Shown piece by piece: positions 28,233 to 38,240 of a DNA stretch of 64,000 bases. The stretch comes from Rhodalgimonas zhirmunskyi. Lineage in GTDB: Bacteria > Pseudomonadota > Alphaproteobacteria > Rhodobacterales > Rhodobacteraceae. The stretch is taken from positions 1 through 64,000 of the forward strand of contig JANFFA010000002.1 of NCBI GenBank assembly GCA_030848925.1. The letters run 5' to 3'. The notes below the pieces were generated by a model. The model saw only the letters and a list, made by a program, of their open reading frames with translations. It was not told the DNA's origin and made no database searches. Each line of letters starts with the position of its first letter. Position 1 is the stretch's first letter. The translations under genes were made by a program, and so were the position numbers.

Positions 28233-29330
28233 TTACCCGGCGATTTTATTAACAGTTGACCGCAGATCCCCAAAGAAGGATGCGCCACGCCCCTTCGATG
28301 CGACCTGACTGGCATGTACCCTCTGGCTCTGCCTCCTCTCCTCCCTGTCCTTCTCTTCCCTGTTCTTCTTTGCTCGGAGGCTCGTCTCAACGATCTGTTC
28401 AAGCTGCGGAAGAGCCGGGTTCTTTGGGGTAAAGGCACGTAACCCAGCCAAAAGTTCGGCATCCTCTTCCGGGATTATATTCCTTGTGATCCGGATAAAC
28501 GCTTCGAGCGCCTCAGGCTTGGTCATCTTCGCCGAGGCGAGGGTCAGCGCCAGATGCTTGATCAAAACGGTCTTGCGATGCTCAGTCAGCGCCAGCCTGT
28601 TGTCCCGCAACATACGCTCGTAATAGCGCAGCGTTCGTCTGCGCCCCCGTATCGCATTCGCAAACCAATTTCTATCCGGCCGGTGGCCGGCAACGGCCGC
28701 CATGACAAAGGGCTTCATAACACCGAGTTCATTCATGTACTTTTCTACGCCATGACCGAAACCCGGCATCCGATAGACAGCCGCACTTGGAGAGCCAACA
28801 CGAAAGCGGTCCACATGTTTTCTGTCCAACGGAAAGAGCGAATCCACGACGATGTAAACTTCTGGTACTTGCGGGAGTTCCGCTGCTGCATCGTGATAAC
28901 TGTGGCTCCAGTTCTCCGATTTGCAAGGCTCGTACCTGACTTCCCACGGGCAAATGTCGACACTCAAGGTCGATATCGGATTGAGAAGTATGGCGGTGTC
29001 GCATTTTAGCAGAGGGCTGAATGCAGCGGCGGCATAGCCACCCATCGAGCCGCCATAGCTGATCCGCTTTTCAAAATTTTCTAAATCGATCTTCTTCCGC
29101 AAGGTATCAATGAGGGTCAGAAAATCCGCTCGCCTGTACCACGCTCGAGGATTGCTCTCCAAAAGGCTTACTACATTAATGTTTCGGTTCTTGAAAAAGT
29201 CATGCCCCCAGCCGGGCCGCGTTTCAAGAGGGGCCGCTGTCGACATGTTGTCGAAGGTAAAAACCAGAGGACCATCATTGACGATAAAACAATTCGCTGC
29301 ATAAAGCCCTTCATCGCTGAAAAATCTCAT
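28233..29330 (-). CDS. AT-rich orphan alpha/beta-hydrolase-like protein, probably acquired
   Basis: A 365-residue soluble protein. GGSMGG at 93-98 looks like the nucleophile elbow (S95), D163 or D169 and H193 (GFGHG) could complete a catalytic triad, and there is a Lys/Arg/Glu-rich region (about 318-345). I do not recognise a named family; similar hydrolases sit near surface-polysaccharide genes. The region is visibly richer in A and T than its neighbours and follows tRNA-Leu, which suggests horizontal transfer. The substrate is unknown. Confidence 0.65.
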   Translation of the reverse strand: MRFFSDEGLYAANCFIVNDGPLVFTFDNMSTAAPLETRPGWGHDFFKNRNINVVSLLESNPRAWYRRADFLTLIDTLRKKIDLENFEKRISYGGSMGGYAAAAFSPLLKCDTAILLNPISTLSVDICPWEVRYEPCKSENWSHSYHDAAAELPQVPEVYIVVDSLFPLDRKHVDRFRVGSPSAAVYRMPGFGHGVEKYMNELGVMKPFVMAAVAGHRPDRNWFANAIRGRRRTLRYYERMLRDNRLALTEHRKTVLIKHLALTLASAKMTKPEALEAFIRITRNIIPEEDAELLAGLRAFTPKNPALPQLEQIVETSLRAKKNREEKDREERRQSQRVHASQVASKGRGASFFGDLRSTVNKIAG

Positions 29331-29564
29331 GTTATCCGCCTTTTTACTCCTTTTAGATAGGAATTAGCAACACGTACTAAAGAAATCAATTAGTCACATT
29401 GAATTGACGATTACGAGAATAGCCACAATCCCCACTATAGATGCTTCTTATCCATTTTTTATAAAGCGCAATTCGTCCCAAAAGAAGCAGCGCCACCTTG
29501 CGACTTCGCCCGCCCATTTGAGCGTCCAGAAAGCGGTATGGCACGTTCGGCCGTAATAAACGGC

Positions 29565-29598
29565 AAAAGGGGCGAAAGCCAATTACGGCCGCGCCCCT
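29565..29598 (-). terminator. Possible terminator of the molybdenum-hydroxylase operon
   Basis: On the minus strand AGGGGCG (29598-29592) pairs with CGCCCCT (29574-29568), then TTT. It overlaps a second hairpin made by GGCCGTAAT at 29549-29557 and ATTACGGCC at 29582-29590. Confidence 0.45.
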
Positions 29599-29622
29599 AA
29601 TCCATTACTCGCTCTATCAGGT

Positions 29623-31860
29623 TCAGACGAAATCCACCTGTTTCGCAAACGGCATCTCGCGCAGGCGCTTACCCGTCGCCGCAAAGATCGCATTGCCCAG
29701 CGCGGGCGCAGCGGGCGGCACCGGCGGCTCACCCACGCCGCGAATCTTCGGCCCGGTTTCCAGCCCCCGCACCTCGATCTCGGGGCACTGGCCCAACCGC
29801 ATGTAGGGGTAGCTGTCGAAATTGCGCTGCTCCACCGCGCCCCCGGCAAAGGTCATCTCCGCGAACATCGCGTGACCCAGTCCAAAGACGACACCGCCTT
29901 TGACCAGCCCCTCGAAGTTCACCGGATCAACCACCCGGCCCACGTCAACGGCGACCCAGACCTTTTCAATCTTGATGCCATCTTCGCCTGCGCTGACCTC
30001 TACCACCTCGGCACAGGGCACCCCGAAGGACACGGTCATGGCCAGCCCCCGTCCACGCCCCTCACCGATCGCACCCCCGGACCAGCCCGACATCTCGCCC
30101 ACCGCTTCCAGCACGTTGCGCGCCGTCGGATCGATGCACAGGCGCAGCCGTTCTTCCAACGGATCGGCCCCTGCGGCATGAATCAACTCGTCAAGATAGC
30201 TTTCATGGAAGAACCCGTTGATCGACGCCCCGACCGAACGCCACGAACTCACCGGCGCCAGTTTCGGCGCGCGGTACCCCGTCACCCGGTAGTCGGGAAT
30301 GGCAAACGGCTGATCCCACGCCCCGTTCACAATCGACGGATCCGGCCCCGGCAGGGCCAGCCCCTGCCGCTCGCCCATCTGGCTGGCCACGGTCGAAGGC
30401 GCGGCAATACTCATGTCGAGCGCCTTGACCTGCCCATCCCCAACAGCACCTTTCGCGCGCATCATCGCAATCGGGCGCAGGAAATCATGCGCCATGTCCT
30501 CTTCGCGGCTATAGGTCAGCTTCACGGGCCGCCCCTTGGCCTGCATCGCCACCTGCGCCGCCCGGATCACCACGTCATCCTCAAGCCGATGACCAAACGA
30601 TCCGCCCATCATCAGCACATGGATATGCACGTTCTCTTCCGGCAGGCCGGTCACCTCGGCCACATGCGCCTGTGCAAAGCGCGGCACCTGCGTCCCGGTC
30701 CAGACGTCGACCCGCCCCTCCTGCACCAGCACGGTGGCGTTGATCGGCTCCAGCGGCGCATGCGACAGGTAAGGCCCGCGATATTCGACCGCGTGATCAA
30801 GGTCCAAAGCTTCGACATCGCCATCGTCACGCTGACGGCTGTCCTGCCGGTCGCTCACGAAACTCTCGGACAGAACCTGCCAATGCTGCGCCTGCTCCGC
30901 CGGATAGGGCGCGTCGCCCCAGTCGCACTCCACGGCCTCCGCCGCCTTGAACGCGCGCCACGTGTTGTCGGCGATCACCCCGACACCGCCGGGGATTTCG
31001 AACACCTTCTCGACACCGCGCATCGCCTCGGCGGCGCTGGCATCGAACCCGTTCAACGCGCCGCCCTGGCCGGGGTTCAGCTTCACGGTCGCGAACAGCA
31101 TCCCCTCGGCATGCATGTCGATGCCATAGTCCTGCTGGCCGGTGGATTTCGCAACGATATCGATCCGCTGCATCTTCTTGCCGATATAGCGCCACTCGTC
31201 CGGCTCGCGCAGTTTCACCCGGCCCACCGGTTCGATCTCGGCGGCCTTCGCGGCCAGTTCCTCGTAGCGCATTTTGCTGCCATCGGGCAGGATCACCGCG
31301 CCATTTTCGGTCTTGAGCGCCGTGGTGTTGATCCCCGAAATCTCCGAGGCCGCCTTCTTCAGCGTCTCGCGCGCCACCGCGCCCGCGATCCGCAGTTTTT
31401 CCCAACTGTCCGGCACCGTGGTCGACCCGCCGGTGATCTGCATCCCCATGAATTTCATCGGCGCGTCCATCACGTTACGCATGGTTTCCGCCACAAAGCC
31501 TTGGTCATAGGACGCAAACGGCACCGCCTCCGCGCTCAGCGCGGTGTTGTAATAGGCGGCACTCGGCGGGCCGGGATCGGTCTTCACGGCCGCAAGGTCC
31601 ACATCCAGTTCCTCGGCGATCAGCGCCGCCTGCACGTGATAGACGCCCTGCCCCTTGTCGGCGCGCGGCGTGATCAGCGTGACCCCTTCGGCGTTGATCA
31701 GCACATAGGGCGTCAGCGCCGCCTCGCCCGGCTCCAGATCCGCCAGAAGCGGGTTCGTCATCGGCCGCTTGTACATGTAATATCCGAACGCCACGCCCCC
31801 CAGAACCGAAGCGGTCCCGATCAGGAATGTGCGTCGTGCAATCCGTCCTGCCTTGCCCAT
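29623..31860 (-). CDS. Tat-exported molybdenum hydroxylase large subunit (isoquinoline/aldehyde oxidoreductase type)
   Basis: The 745-residue protein belongs to the xanthine-oxidase family subunits that bind molybdopterin and oxidise aldehydes or N-heterocycles. It has a Tat-type signal, ARRTFLIGT at 8-16, and repeated MoCo-domain motifs such as MMGGSFGHRLEDDVVIRAA and GVGEPPVPPAAPALGNAIF near the end. Paired with a small 2Fe-2S subunit and no FAD subunit, the arrangement matches IorAB-like enzymes. The physiological substrate is unknown. Confidence 0.9.
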   Translation of the reverse strand: MGKAGRIARRTFLIGTASVLGGVAFGYYMYKRPMTNPLLADLEPGEAALTPYVLINAEGVTLITPRADKGQGVYHVQAALIAEELDVDLAAVKTDPGPPSAAYYNTALSAEAVPFASYDQGFVAETMRNVMDAPMKFMGMQITGGSTTVPDSWEKLRIAGAVARETLKKAASEISGINTTALKTENGAVILPDGSKMRYEELAAKAAEIEPVGRVKLREPDEWRYIGKKMQRIDIVAKSTGQQDYGIDMHAEGMLFATVKLNPGQGGALNGFDASAAEAMRGVEKVFEIPGGVGVIADNTWRAFKAAEAVECDWGDAPYPAEQAQHWQVLSESFVSDRQDSRQRDDGDVEALDLDHAVEYRGPYLSHAPLEPINATVLVQEGRVDVWTGTQVPRFAQAHVAEVTGLPEENVHIHVLMMGGSFGHRLEDDVVIRAAQVAMQAKGRPVKLTYSREEDMAHDFLRPIAMMRAKGAVGDGQVKALDMSIAAPSTVASQMGERQGLALPGPDPSIVNGAWDQPFAIPDYRVTGYRAPKLAPVSSWRSVGASINGFFHESYLDELIHAAGADPLEERLRLCIDPTARNVLEAVGEMSGWSGGAIGEGRGRGLAMTVSFGVPCAEVVEVSAGEDGIKIEKVWVAVDVGRVVDPVNFEGLVKGGVVFGLGHAMFAEMTFAGGAVEQRNFDSYPYMRLGQCPEIEVRGLETGPKIRGVGEPPVPPAAPALGNAIFAATGKRLREMPFAKQVDFV

Positions 31861-31861
31861 C

Positions 31862-32320
31862 TCATGCGCCTCCCAGCTTTAAGGCGGCGTCTTTTATCGC
31901 TGCCCTGATCCGCGGATAGGTGCCACAACGGCACAGGTTCGCATTCATCGCCTCGTCGATCTCGTCATCCGAGGGCGCGGGCGTTTCACTCAGCAAAGAC
32001 GCGGCCAGCATGATCTGCCCGCTCTGGCAATAGCCACACTGCGCCACCTGATGCGCGATCCATGCCTCCTGTAACGCAGTCAGCGCCTCGGACGGGTCCG
32101 GCGCGGTGATCGTCTTCACCTCGCCCTCCACATCCGCGGCCCAGACCTGACAGGATTTCACCGCCTCGCCATCGATCTCCACGGTGCAGGCTCCGCATTG
32201 CGCAATGCCACAGCCGTATTTGACCTCTCGATGGCCCAACTCATCCCTCAGCACCCACAACAGCGGCATGTCGTCCTCGACATCCACCTCATGCGCCTTG
32301 CCATTCACCACCAGCTTCAT
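31862..32320 (-). CDS. 2Fe-2S subunit of the molybdenum hydroxylase
   Basis: The 152-residue subunit carries two [2Fe-2S] clusters: a plant-type one (C37, C42, C45, C57 in [15 protein letters not shown]...C) and a helical one (CGYCQSG and [10 protein letters not shown]). It passes electrons from the molybdenum subunit to an outside acceptor. Start 32320 ([14 protein letters not shown]) follows GGGAGGCCCGGG; the earlier in-frame ATG is not needed. It sits just upstream of its partner, one base apart, in one operon. Confidence 0.94.
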   Translation of the reverse strand: MKLVVNGKAHEVDVEDDMPLLWVLRDELGHREVKYGCGIAQCGACTVEIDGEAVKSCQVWAADVEGEVKTITAPDPSEALTALQEAWIAHQVAQCGYCQSGQIMLAASLLSETPAPSDDEIDEAMNANLCRCGTYPRIRAAIKDAALKLGGA

Positions 32321-32436
32321 CGCCCGGGCCTCCCTTATGCTTTTGCTCAATCTAGGGGCTAATGCGGGCAATGTAACTTGCTCACCGCAATTTTCCCCTC
32401 TCTACTTGGCGTCACCCCACCTAACGAGAGCGCCCA

Positions 32437-33105
32437 ATGCCCGAGCAGACCCTGTCCACACGCGCAAAACGCCTCTGGCCCGCGCTCGCTCTCCTCGCGG
32501 GGGTGGTCGCGCTCTGGCAAACGCCGATCCTGCTGCCGCTCAAGATCCTGACGGTGTTCTTTCACGAGTTTTCGCATCTCGCCGCCGTGCTGCTGACCGG
32601 CGGCAGTCCCGAAAGCCTTTCGCTTACCCCGCATCAGGGCGGCGCGGTGCTGTCGCGCGGCGGCAACCGGTTTCTCGTGCTGTCGGCGGGCTATCTCGGC
32701 TCGCTCCTGATCGGTATCGCGCTGTTCCGCGCCGCCCGCGCAAGCAAGGCCGATCGCTGGATCATGGGGGCGCTCGGCGCGGTGCTTCTTGCCGTGGCGG
32801 CGCTCTACGTGCGCGAGGTGTTCGCACTGGCCTTTTGCGCCGGCACCGGCGCTGCCATGCTCGCGGCGGCGCGGTTCCTGCCGCATGGCCCCAATGACGT
32901 GGCTCTTCAAGTCATCGGCCTGACCTCAATGGTCTACGTGCCGCTTGATATCTTCTCCGACACGATCTCACGCGCCCATCTCAATTCGGATGCCCGCATG
33001 CTCAGCACCGAGTTCGGCCTGCCAACGGCGGTCTGGGGCGCACTCTGGCTCGCCCTCTCGCTCGCCGCCATCGCCTATGCCCTGCGCGCCACGCTGCGCG
33101 ACTAA
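32437..33105 (+). CDS. M50-like membrane metallopeptidase
   Basis: A 222-residue protein with six or so membrane segments. The zinc motif HEFSH is at 43-47 in a membrane segment, as in site-2-type proteases and the M50B group. No PDZ domain is present. Such proteins cleave substrates inside the membrane; the target is unknown. The ribosome site AACGAGAGCG is modest. It is convergent with rmuC, separated by a strong hairpin. Confidence 0.85.
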   Translation: MPEQTLSTRAKRLWPALALLAGVVALWQTPILLPLKILTVFFHEFSHLAAVLLTGGSPESLSLTPHQGGAVLSRGGNRFLVLSAGYLGSLLIGIALFRAARASKADRWIMGALGAVLLAVAALYVREVFALAFCAGTGAAMLAAARFLPHGPNDVALQVIGLTSMVYVPLDIFSDTISRAHLNSDARMLSTEFGLPTAVWGALWLALSLAAIAYALRATLRD

Positions 33106-33123
33106 GGCGCGAACGCCCGCCAA

Positions 33124-33176
33124 GGGCCGGGGTGGCGGATGGGGGCGGGTGGGTGGGACATCCGCCACCCCGGCCC
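33124..33176. terminator. Strong hairpin between convergent genes
   Basis: An 18-bp perfect inverted repeat (33124-33141 with 33159-33176, left arm beginning GGGCCGGGGTGG) with a 17-base G-rich loop. It has no long T-tract, so it may act as a transcription block by structure, or as protection of mRNA 3' ends. Confidence 0.65.
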
Positions 33177-33185
33177 CTTCCCCAC

Positions 33186-34361
33186 TTAAACCCGCGCGCC
33201 CTGATCCAGCCGCAGCACCCCCTGCTCGTCCGGCGGCATCTCCTCGAAATCGAAGTTATCAAGCTTCGCGGCCCGTTTCCCCGCCCGCTCCGCCGCCACG
33301 CCGATCCCCTCAAGATCGGCCCGCGCCTGGTTGAAATGCGTGTCGAGCTTTTCGACCCGCTCCACCACAAGCTCCACATCCCGATGCAACTGGCGAAGCA
33401 TCTTGCGGATCGCGCCCGCCTGCTCACGCATCCGCGCGTCCTTCAGGATCGCCCGCATCGTGTTCAGCGTCGCCATGCAGGTGGTCGGCGACACGATCCA
33501 GACCCGCGCCGCGAACCCCTCGCGCACCACCTCGGGGAAATTCGCGTGCAATTCGGCGTAAACCGCCTCGGACGGCAGGAACATCAACGCCCCGTCCGCC
33601 GTCTCGCCCTCGATGATGTACTTCTCGGAAATCGCCCTGATATGCGCCCGGACCGCCCCGCGCAGCGCCCGCGCCGCCGCATCCAACTCGGCCTGTGTCG
33701 TCGCATTGCGCAGCGCCTCATAGGCCTCGAGCGGGAATTTCGAATCCACCACGATCGGCCCCGGCGGATTGGGCAAGTGGATCAGGCAATCCGCCCGCCG
33801 TCCGTTGGACAGCGTCGCTTGCAAACTATAGCTGTCCTTCGGCAGGGCCTTCGACACGATGTCATTCAGCTGGATTTCCCCGAACGCCCCGCGCGTCTGC
33901 TTGTTCGACAGGATATCCTGAAGCGACAGCACATCGCCCGACAGCTTGGTGATATTCTCCTGCGCCTTGTCGATCGCCTGCAAGCGCTGCTGCAATTCGC
34001 CCAAACTCTTGGCCGTGCGCTGCGCCGAGCCTTGCAAGTTTTCCTGCATCTTGCCCGACACATCGGCCAGTCGCCGCTCCATCAGTTGCAACATCTGCGC
34101 CTGCGATTTCGCCGCCGCCTCGCTCACATGGCTAAGGCCCCCGGCAAGCTGCTGTTGCCCATCGTTCAGGCTCTGCACCCGCGCGCCCATCGCCGCCATC
34201 TGGTGCACCAAGGGCTCGGTCGCCTGTACCGTTCGCGCGGACGCACGCAGCACCGCAAACATCAGCACCACGATCAGCAGCACCATCACCCCGGCCCCGA
34301 TCAGGCCCAGTTCCAGCGGCTCCAGCGAATATCCGTTCACCTCGATCATACCCGGCCTCAT
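33186..34361 (-). CDS. rmuC: DNA recombination protein RmuC
   Basis: RmuC is a coiled-coil, nuclease-like protein that limits recombination at inverted repeats. The 391-residue product has an N-terminal membrane anchor (about 15-40), a long coiled-coil stretch (45-150) and the conserved RmuC domain ([17 protein letters not shown]...). Start 34361 ([10 protein letters not shown]) is taken because it overlaps the mutL stop as ATGA; M5 (34349) is an alternative. It follows mutL in one operon. Confidence 0.9.
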   Translation of the reverse strand: MRPGMIEVNGYSLEPLELGLIGAGVMVLLIVVLMFAVLRASARTVQATEPLVHQMAAMGARVQSLNDGQQQLAGGLSHVSEAAAKSQAQMLQLMERRLADVSGKMQENLQGSAQRTAKSLGELQQRLQAIDKAQENITKLSGDVLSLQDILSNKQTRGAFGEIQLNDIVSKALPKDSYSLQATLSNGRRADCLIHLPNPPGPIVVDSKFPLEAYEALRNATTQAELDAAARALRGAVRAHIRAISEKYIIEGETADGALMFLPSEAVYAELHANFPEVVREGFAARVWIVSPTTCMATLNTMRAILKDARMREQAGAIRKMLRQLHRDVELVVERVEKLDTHFNQARADLEGIGVAAERAGKRAAKLDNFDFEEMPPDEQGVLRLDQGARV

Positions 34362-36220
34362 GTGCGCCCGAACAGCCGCTCGATATCGCTCAGCCGTAAT
34401 TCCACATAGGTGGGCCGCCCGTGGTTGCACTGGCCCGAATGCGGCGTCGCCTCCATCTCGCGCAGCAAGGCGTTCATCTCTTCGCCGCGCATCCGCCGCC
34501 CCGACCGGATCGAGCCATGACACGCCACCCGGCTCAGGATCGCCTCGATCCGCGCCTGCACGGTGATCGCCTCGCCCAGATCGTCAAGCTCATCAAGGAT
34601 ATCGCGCAAAAGCCCCTTGCAATCGACCTCGCCCAAAATGGCGGGCGTTTCACGCACCGCGACAGCGCCGCCGCCGAACGGCTCGATGCCAAGGCCGAAC
34701 CGCTCCAACTCGTCCGCTAACTCCATCAGCCGGGCGCAGTCATTCTCGCTCAACTCGACGATTTCGGGGATCAGAAGCGCCTGCGCCGCGACACCGTTCT
34801 CGGCCATCTGCCGTTTCAGTTTTTCATAGACCAGCCGCTCATGCGCGGCGTGTTGATCGACGATCACGATGCCGGTTTCGGTCTGCGCGATAATGTAATT
34901 CTCGTGCACCTGCGCCCGCGCCGCACCCAGCGGAAGCGCCTCGTCCCCCCCTTGTTGGGGCGTTTCGCCCGGGTTCGCCTGCGGCTCGACCCGCGCGCTC
35001 ACCGCCTCGGCGAAGCCCGGCGTTTCAAACTGCGGCGCCTGCGCGTGATACGCCGCGGAAAGCGCCCCGCGCGATGGCCGGTCCATCTGGTAAACCCGCG
35101 GCGCGCCGTCGCCCGCGCCCATCCCCTCGGGCCGCATCGCGCCAAGCGTCGCCCCCGCAACGGTGCTCGACGCGCGATGCCCCGCCTCGGCCAGCGCATG
35201 GCGCAAGGATGACACGATCAACCCCCGCGCCAGCCCCGGCTCGCGAAACCGCACCTCGGATTTCGCCGGGTGCACGTTCACATCCACCAGATGCGGGTCG
35301 CAATCGATGAACAGCGCCGCCGCCGGATGCCGATCGCGCGACAGGAAATCGAAATAGGCCGCGCGCAGCGCCCCATAAAGCATCTTGTCGCGCACCGGTC
35401 GCGTGTTCACGAACAGGTATTGCGCCATCGACGAACCGCGCGAATAGGTCGGCAGCGCGGCATAGCCCGACAGGCGCAGCCCCTCCCGCTCGGCCTCGAT
35501 CTTCAGCGCGTTCTCGGCGAACTCCCGGCCCAGAACCGTGGCCAGCCGCCCGTGCAACGCATCGAACAGATCGCCGGTTTCGGCATCGGTGCGAAAACTC
35601 ACGCGGTCATTGCCGCCCGACACGTCGCGCAGCACGAAGCCGATATAAGGCTCGGCCATGGCCAGCCGCTTCATTACGTCGGAAATCGCCTGCGATTCTG
35701 CCCGGTCGGTGCGCATGAACTTCAGCCGCGCGGGCGTCGCGTGGAAAATATCGCGCAGCTCCACCACAGTGCCGCCGTTCAGCGCCGCGGGCTTCACCGC
35801 GCCCTGCTGCCCGCCGCTCACGCGCAGCTCTGCCCCCTCGTGGCCGCGCGCCCGCGTCGTGATCGTCAACCGCCCCACCGCACCAAGCGAAGGCAGCGCC
35901 TCGCCACGAAACCCGAAGGTATGGATGTTGAGCAGGTCGGTCCCGTCGATCTTCGACGTGGCATGGCGGCTCAGCGCCAGCGGCAGGTCCTCGGCCGACA
36001 TGCCACAGCCATCATCCGTCACCCGGATCAACGTCTTGCCGCCATCCGCGATGTCCACCTCGATCCTCGTCGCGCCCGCATCAATCGCGTTCTCGACCAG
36101 CTCTTTCACAGCGCTCGCAGGCCGCTCCACGACTTCGCCCGCCGCGATCCGGTTGATCGCCGCGTCGTCCAACTGCCGGATCACGGGGTTTGCGCTTATC
36201 TGGGGGTGTGCCTGTGTCAT
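34358..36220 (-). CDS. mutL: DNA mismatch repair protein MutL
   Basis: MutL couples mismatch recognition by MutS to strand incision. The 620-residue protein has the GHKL ATPase domain ([21 protein letters not shown]), a Pro/Ala-rich linker and a C-terminal domain with the endonuclease motif [12 protein letters not shown] (DQHA-x2-E-x4-E). Thus it should nick DNA itself, as expected where MutH is missing. Start 36220 ([12 protein letters not shown]) is the family start; earlier ATGs are spurious. Confidence 0.96.
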   Translation of the reverse strand: MTQAHPQISANPVIRQLDDAAINRIAAGEVVERPASAVKELVENAIDAGATRIEVDIADGGKTLIRVTDDGCGMSAEDLPLALSRHATSKIDGTDLLNIHTFGFRGEALPSLGAVGRLTITTRARGHEGAELRVSGGQQGAVKPAALNGGTVVELRDIFHATPARLKFMRTDRAESQAISDVMKRLAMAEPYIGFVLRDVSGGNDRVSFRTDAETGDLFDALHGRLATVLGREFAENALKIEAEREGLRLSGYAALPTYSRGSSMAQYLFVNTRPVRDKMLYGALRAAYFDFLSRDRHPAAALFIDCDPHLVDVNVHPAKSEVRFREPGLARGLIVSSLRHALAEAGHRASSTVAGATLGAMRPEGMGAGDGAPRVYQMDRPSRGALSAAYHAQAPQFETPGFAEAVSARVEPQANPGETPQQGGDEALPLGAARAQVHENYIIAQTETGIVIVDQHAAHERLVYEKLKRQMAENGVAAQALLIPEIVELSENDCARLMELADELERFGLGIEPFGGGAVAVRETPAILGEVDCKGLLRDILDELDDLGEAITVQARIEAILSRVACHGSIRSGRRMRGEEMNALLREMEATPHSGQCNHGRPTYVELRLSDIERLFGRT

Positions 36221-36337
36221 GCCACAAGACTTAGCATGACATTCTGCGATTCGTAACGCCACATCCGCGCCGATGCGGGAAAAGCCGCGCATCCCCGGCC
36301 CCGTCCAAACTTCACTTGCCAAATTCCACTCGCGTGA

Positions 36338-36352
36338 TGTTATGTTATAACA
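36338..36352. promoter_or_regulatory. Zur-type operator candidate
   Basis: TGTTATGTTATAACA matches the proteobacterial zinc-uptake-regulator pattern TGTTATAnTATAACA at all but one position. It is 70 bp upstream of the small gene at 36422 and 118 bp upstream of mutL. Control of zinc-linked genes by this site is an inference. Confidence 0.45.
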
Positions 36353-36421
36353 TTATACCATTTCCCGCCACGCCAACCCATGCGGCCCCCACCCGCGCAA
36401 CACGCTACCGAAGGACGAAAG

Positions 36422-36676
36422 ATGAACCACAACGCGCGCACCAGCCTGTCGGCGCGATCCCGCACCAACCCGATGGCCGCACATGACCGCCTGCCCCCCG
36501 CCGCGCGGGCATGGGTCGCACAGGCCGTGCTCCCATGGAGCGCCGCGTCGGTCGCGCGCATCTGGCGCCGCGCACTGGCCCAATCCGGTTGCGAGAAACA
36601 GGCGCTGGCCCGGCTTTCGGCCATCGAACGCGCCACGCTGGAAAAAGAGAAAGGCCCCTACGCCAAGCGCGCCTGA
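36422..36676 (+). CDS. Small basic protein resembling DUF6525
   Basis: An 84-residue, Arg/Ala-rich product (MNHNARTSLSARSRTN...) with the pattern R..MAAHDRLPPAARAWVAQAVLPWS, which resembles a small Rhodobacterales family I associate with DUF6525. Function unknown. Start 36422 follows AAGGACGAAAG. Upstream is a Zur-type site, downstream a terminator. Confidence 0.65.
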   Translation: MNHNARTSLSARSRTNPMAAHDRLPPAARAWVAQAVLPWSAASVARIWRRALAQSGCEKQALARLSAIERATLEKEKGPYAKRA

Positions 36677-36742
36677 CACCGCCCGCCCCGGGACCAAATC
36701 CATCCCGCCAATGCCCCAAACCCCTGACGATGCCCCGACGAT

Positions 36743-36770
36743 GCCCGCCGATGTCCGGCGGGCCTTTCGT
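36743..36770 (+). terminator. Terminator between the small gene and the NSS transporter
   Basis: GCCCGCCG (36743-36750) pairs with CGGCGGGC (36756-36763) around ATGTC and is followed by CTTTCGTTT. Confidence 0.7.
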
Positions 36771-36832
36771 TTCCCGACGATCCCCCCTTATAAGGCGCCC
36801 CGACTCGAACGGATCACCAAAGAAAGACACAC

Positions 36833-38176
36833 ATGACCAAACAGCATCAGCACTGGGGCTCGCGGCTGACATTCATCATGGCGGCAACCGGATCCGCCGT
36901 CGGTTTGGGCAACATCTGGAAATTCCCCTACATGGTCGGCGAAAGCGGCGGCGCGGCCTTTGTCCTCGTTTATCTTCTGTGCATCGCCGCCATCGGCATG
37001 CCGGTGCTGGTCGCCGAATGGATGCTGGGCCGTCGCGGTCAGAAAAACCCGATCGATACCATGCGCGGGCTGGCCCGCGATAACGGGCGCTCCCCGGCGT
37101 GGACCCTGCTCGGCATCAGCGCGGTTCTGGTCGGCGCCGTCATCCTGTCCTTCTACAGCGTCATCGGCGGCTGGTCGCTCTACTACACGGTGCAGGCCGG
37201 TGCAGGCCGCTTCGCCGGGCAAGACGCCGATGCCATCGCCGGCCTCTTCAACCAGATGCTGGCCAGCCCCTCGCTCTTGTTGCTGGCGCATACCGTCTTC
37301 ATGCTCGCCACCGTGGCGATCGTCGCGCGCGGCCTCAAGGGCGGGATCGAAGCCTCAGTTCGCCTCCTGATGCCGACCCTCGCGGCGCTGATCGTCATCC
37401 TGCTGGGCTATGCCGCCACCACCGGCCATTTCGGCGCGGCGCTCAGCTACATGTTCGCGTTCAACTTCAACAGCATCAGCGGCGACGTGGTGCTCGCGGC
37501 GATGGGGCAGGCGTTCTTCACCCTTTCCGTCGGTGCGGGCGTGATGATCGCCTATGGCTCCTACCTCGGCAAGGACACCAACCTTCTGGCCACCGCGCGC
37601 ACGGTGATCCTGTTCGACACGGTGTTTGCCCTTGCCGCCGGCATGATCATCTTCCCGATCGTCTTTGCCAACGGGCTGGAAACCAGCGAAGGCCCGGGCC
37701 TGATCTTCATCACCCTGCCGCTGGCCTTTGCCGATATGTTCGGCGGCACCGTGATCGGGCTGCTGTTCTTCGTGCTTTTGTCCTTTGCCGCACTGACCTC
37801 GTCGATTTCGCTGCTCGAACCCGTGGCCGAATTCCTAACCGAGCGAAGCAAGATGGGCCGCCCCCGCGCCACCATTGCGGCGGGCGTCGTGATCTGGGCC
37901 TTGGGCATCGCCGCCCTCTTGTCCTTCAACGTCTGGAGCGCACCTCTCCCCGGTGTCGGGCTGACCGTCTTTGACCTGCTCGACAAGGTGACAAGCCAAT
38001 ACATGCTGCCGCTGAACGGCCTGTTCGCCGTCATCTTCGTCGGCTGGGTGCTGAACCGGCAATCCGTGCTCGACGAGTTGGGCCTTTCAGGCACCACCGC
38101 CCTGTTGTGGAGCGTCCTGTCCCGCCTGATCGCGCCGCTCGGCGTCGCCGTGGTCTTCGTCGCAGGGCTTCTCTAA
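36833..38176 (+). CDS. Sodium-dependent transporter, NSS/SNF family
   Basis: The 447-residue protein has about eleven membrane segments and the family signature WGSRLTFIMAATGSAVGLGNIWKFPY in the first segment, which forms the substrate and Na+ site. NSS members import amino acids or related amines; the specificity cannot be told here. The ribosome site AAAGAAAG is upstream. It is convergent with katA, sharing a terminator. Confidence 0.93.
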   Translation: MTKQHQHWGSRLTFIMAATGSAVGLGNIWKFPYMVGESGGAAFVLVYLLCIAAIGMPVLVAEWMLGRRGQKNPIDTMRGLARDNGRSPAWTLLGISAVLVGAVILSFYSVIGGWSLYYTVQAGAGRFAGQDADAIAGLFNQMLASPSLLLLAHTVFMLATVAIVARGLKGGIEASVRLLMPTLAALIVILLGYAATTGHFGAALSYMFAFNFNSISGDVVLAAMGQAFFTLSVGAGVMIAYGSYLGKDTNLLATARTVILFDTVFALAAGMIIFPIVFANGLETSEGPGLIFITLPLAFADMFGGTVIGLLFFVLLSFAALTSSISLLEPVAEFLTERSKMGRPRATIAAGVVIWALGIAALLSFNVWSAPLPGVGLTVFDLLDKVTSQYMLPLNGLFAVIFVGWVLNRQSVLDELGLSGTTALLWSVLSRLIAPLGVAVVFVAGLL

Positions 38177-38180
38177 ACCA

Positions 38181-38213
38181 AAAAAGGCAGGGCGGCCCAA
38201 CAGCCGCCCTGCC
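38181..38213. terminator. Terminator between the NSS gene and katA
   Basis: GGCAGGGCGGC (38186-38196) and GCCGCCCTGCC (38203-38213) form an 11-bp stem; on the minus strand it is followed by TTTTT, so it chiefly serves katA. Confidence 0.8.
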
Positions 38214-38240
38214 CCTCGATCTAGCCCTCACAAATAAGGA

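Noticed and set aside
27911-29600. tRNA-Leu as the integration site of a small island carrying the AT-rich hydrolase
   Set aside because: No repeat of the tRNA 3' end and no integrase were seen, so only composition supports transfer.
29872-31908. A 678-codon open frame opposite the molybdenum hydroxylase
   Set aside because: Antisense shadow of a gene with clear homology and signal peptide on the other strand.
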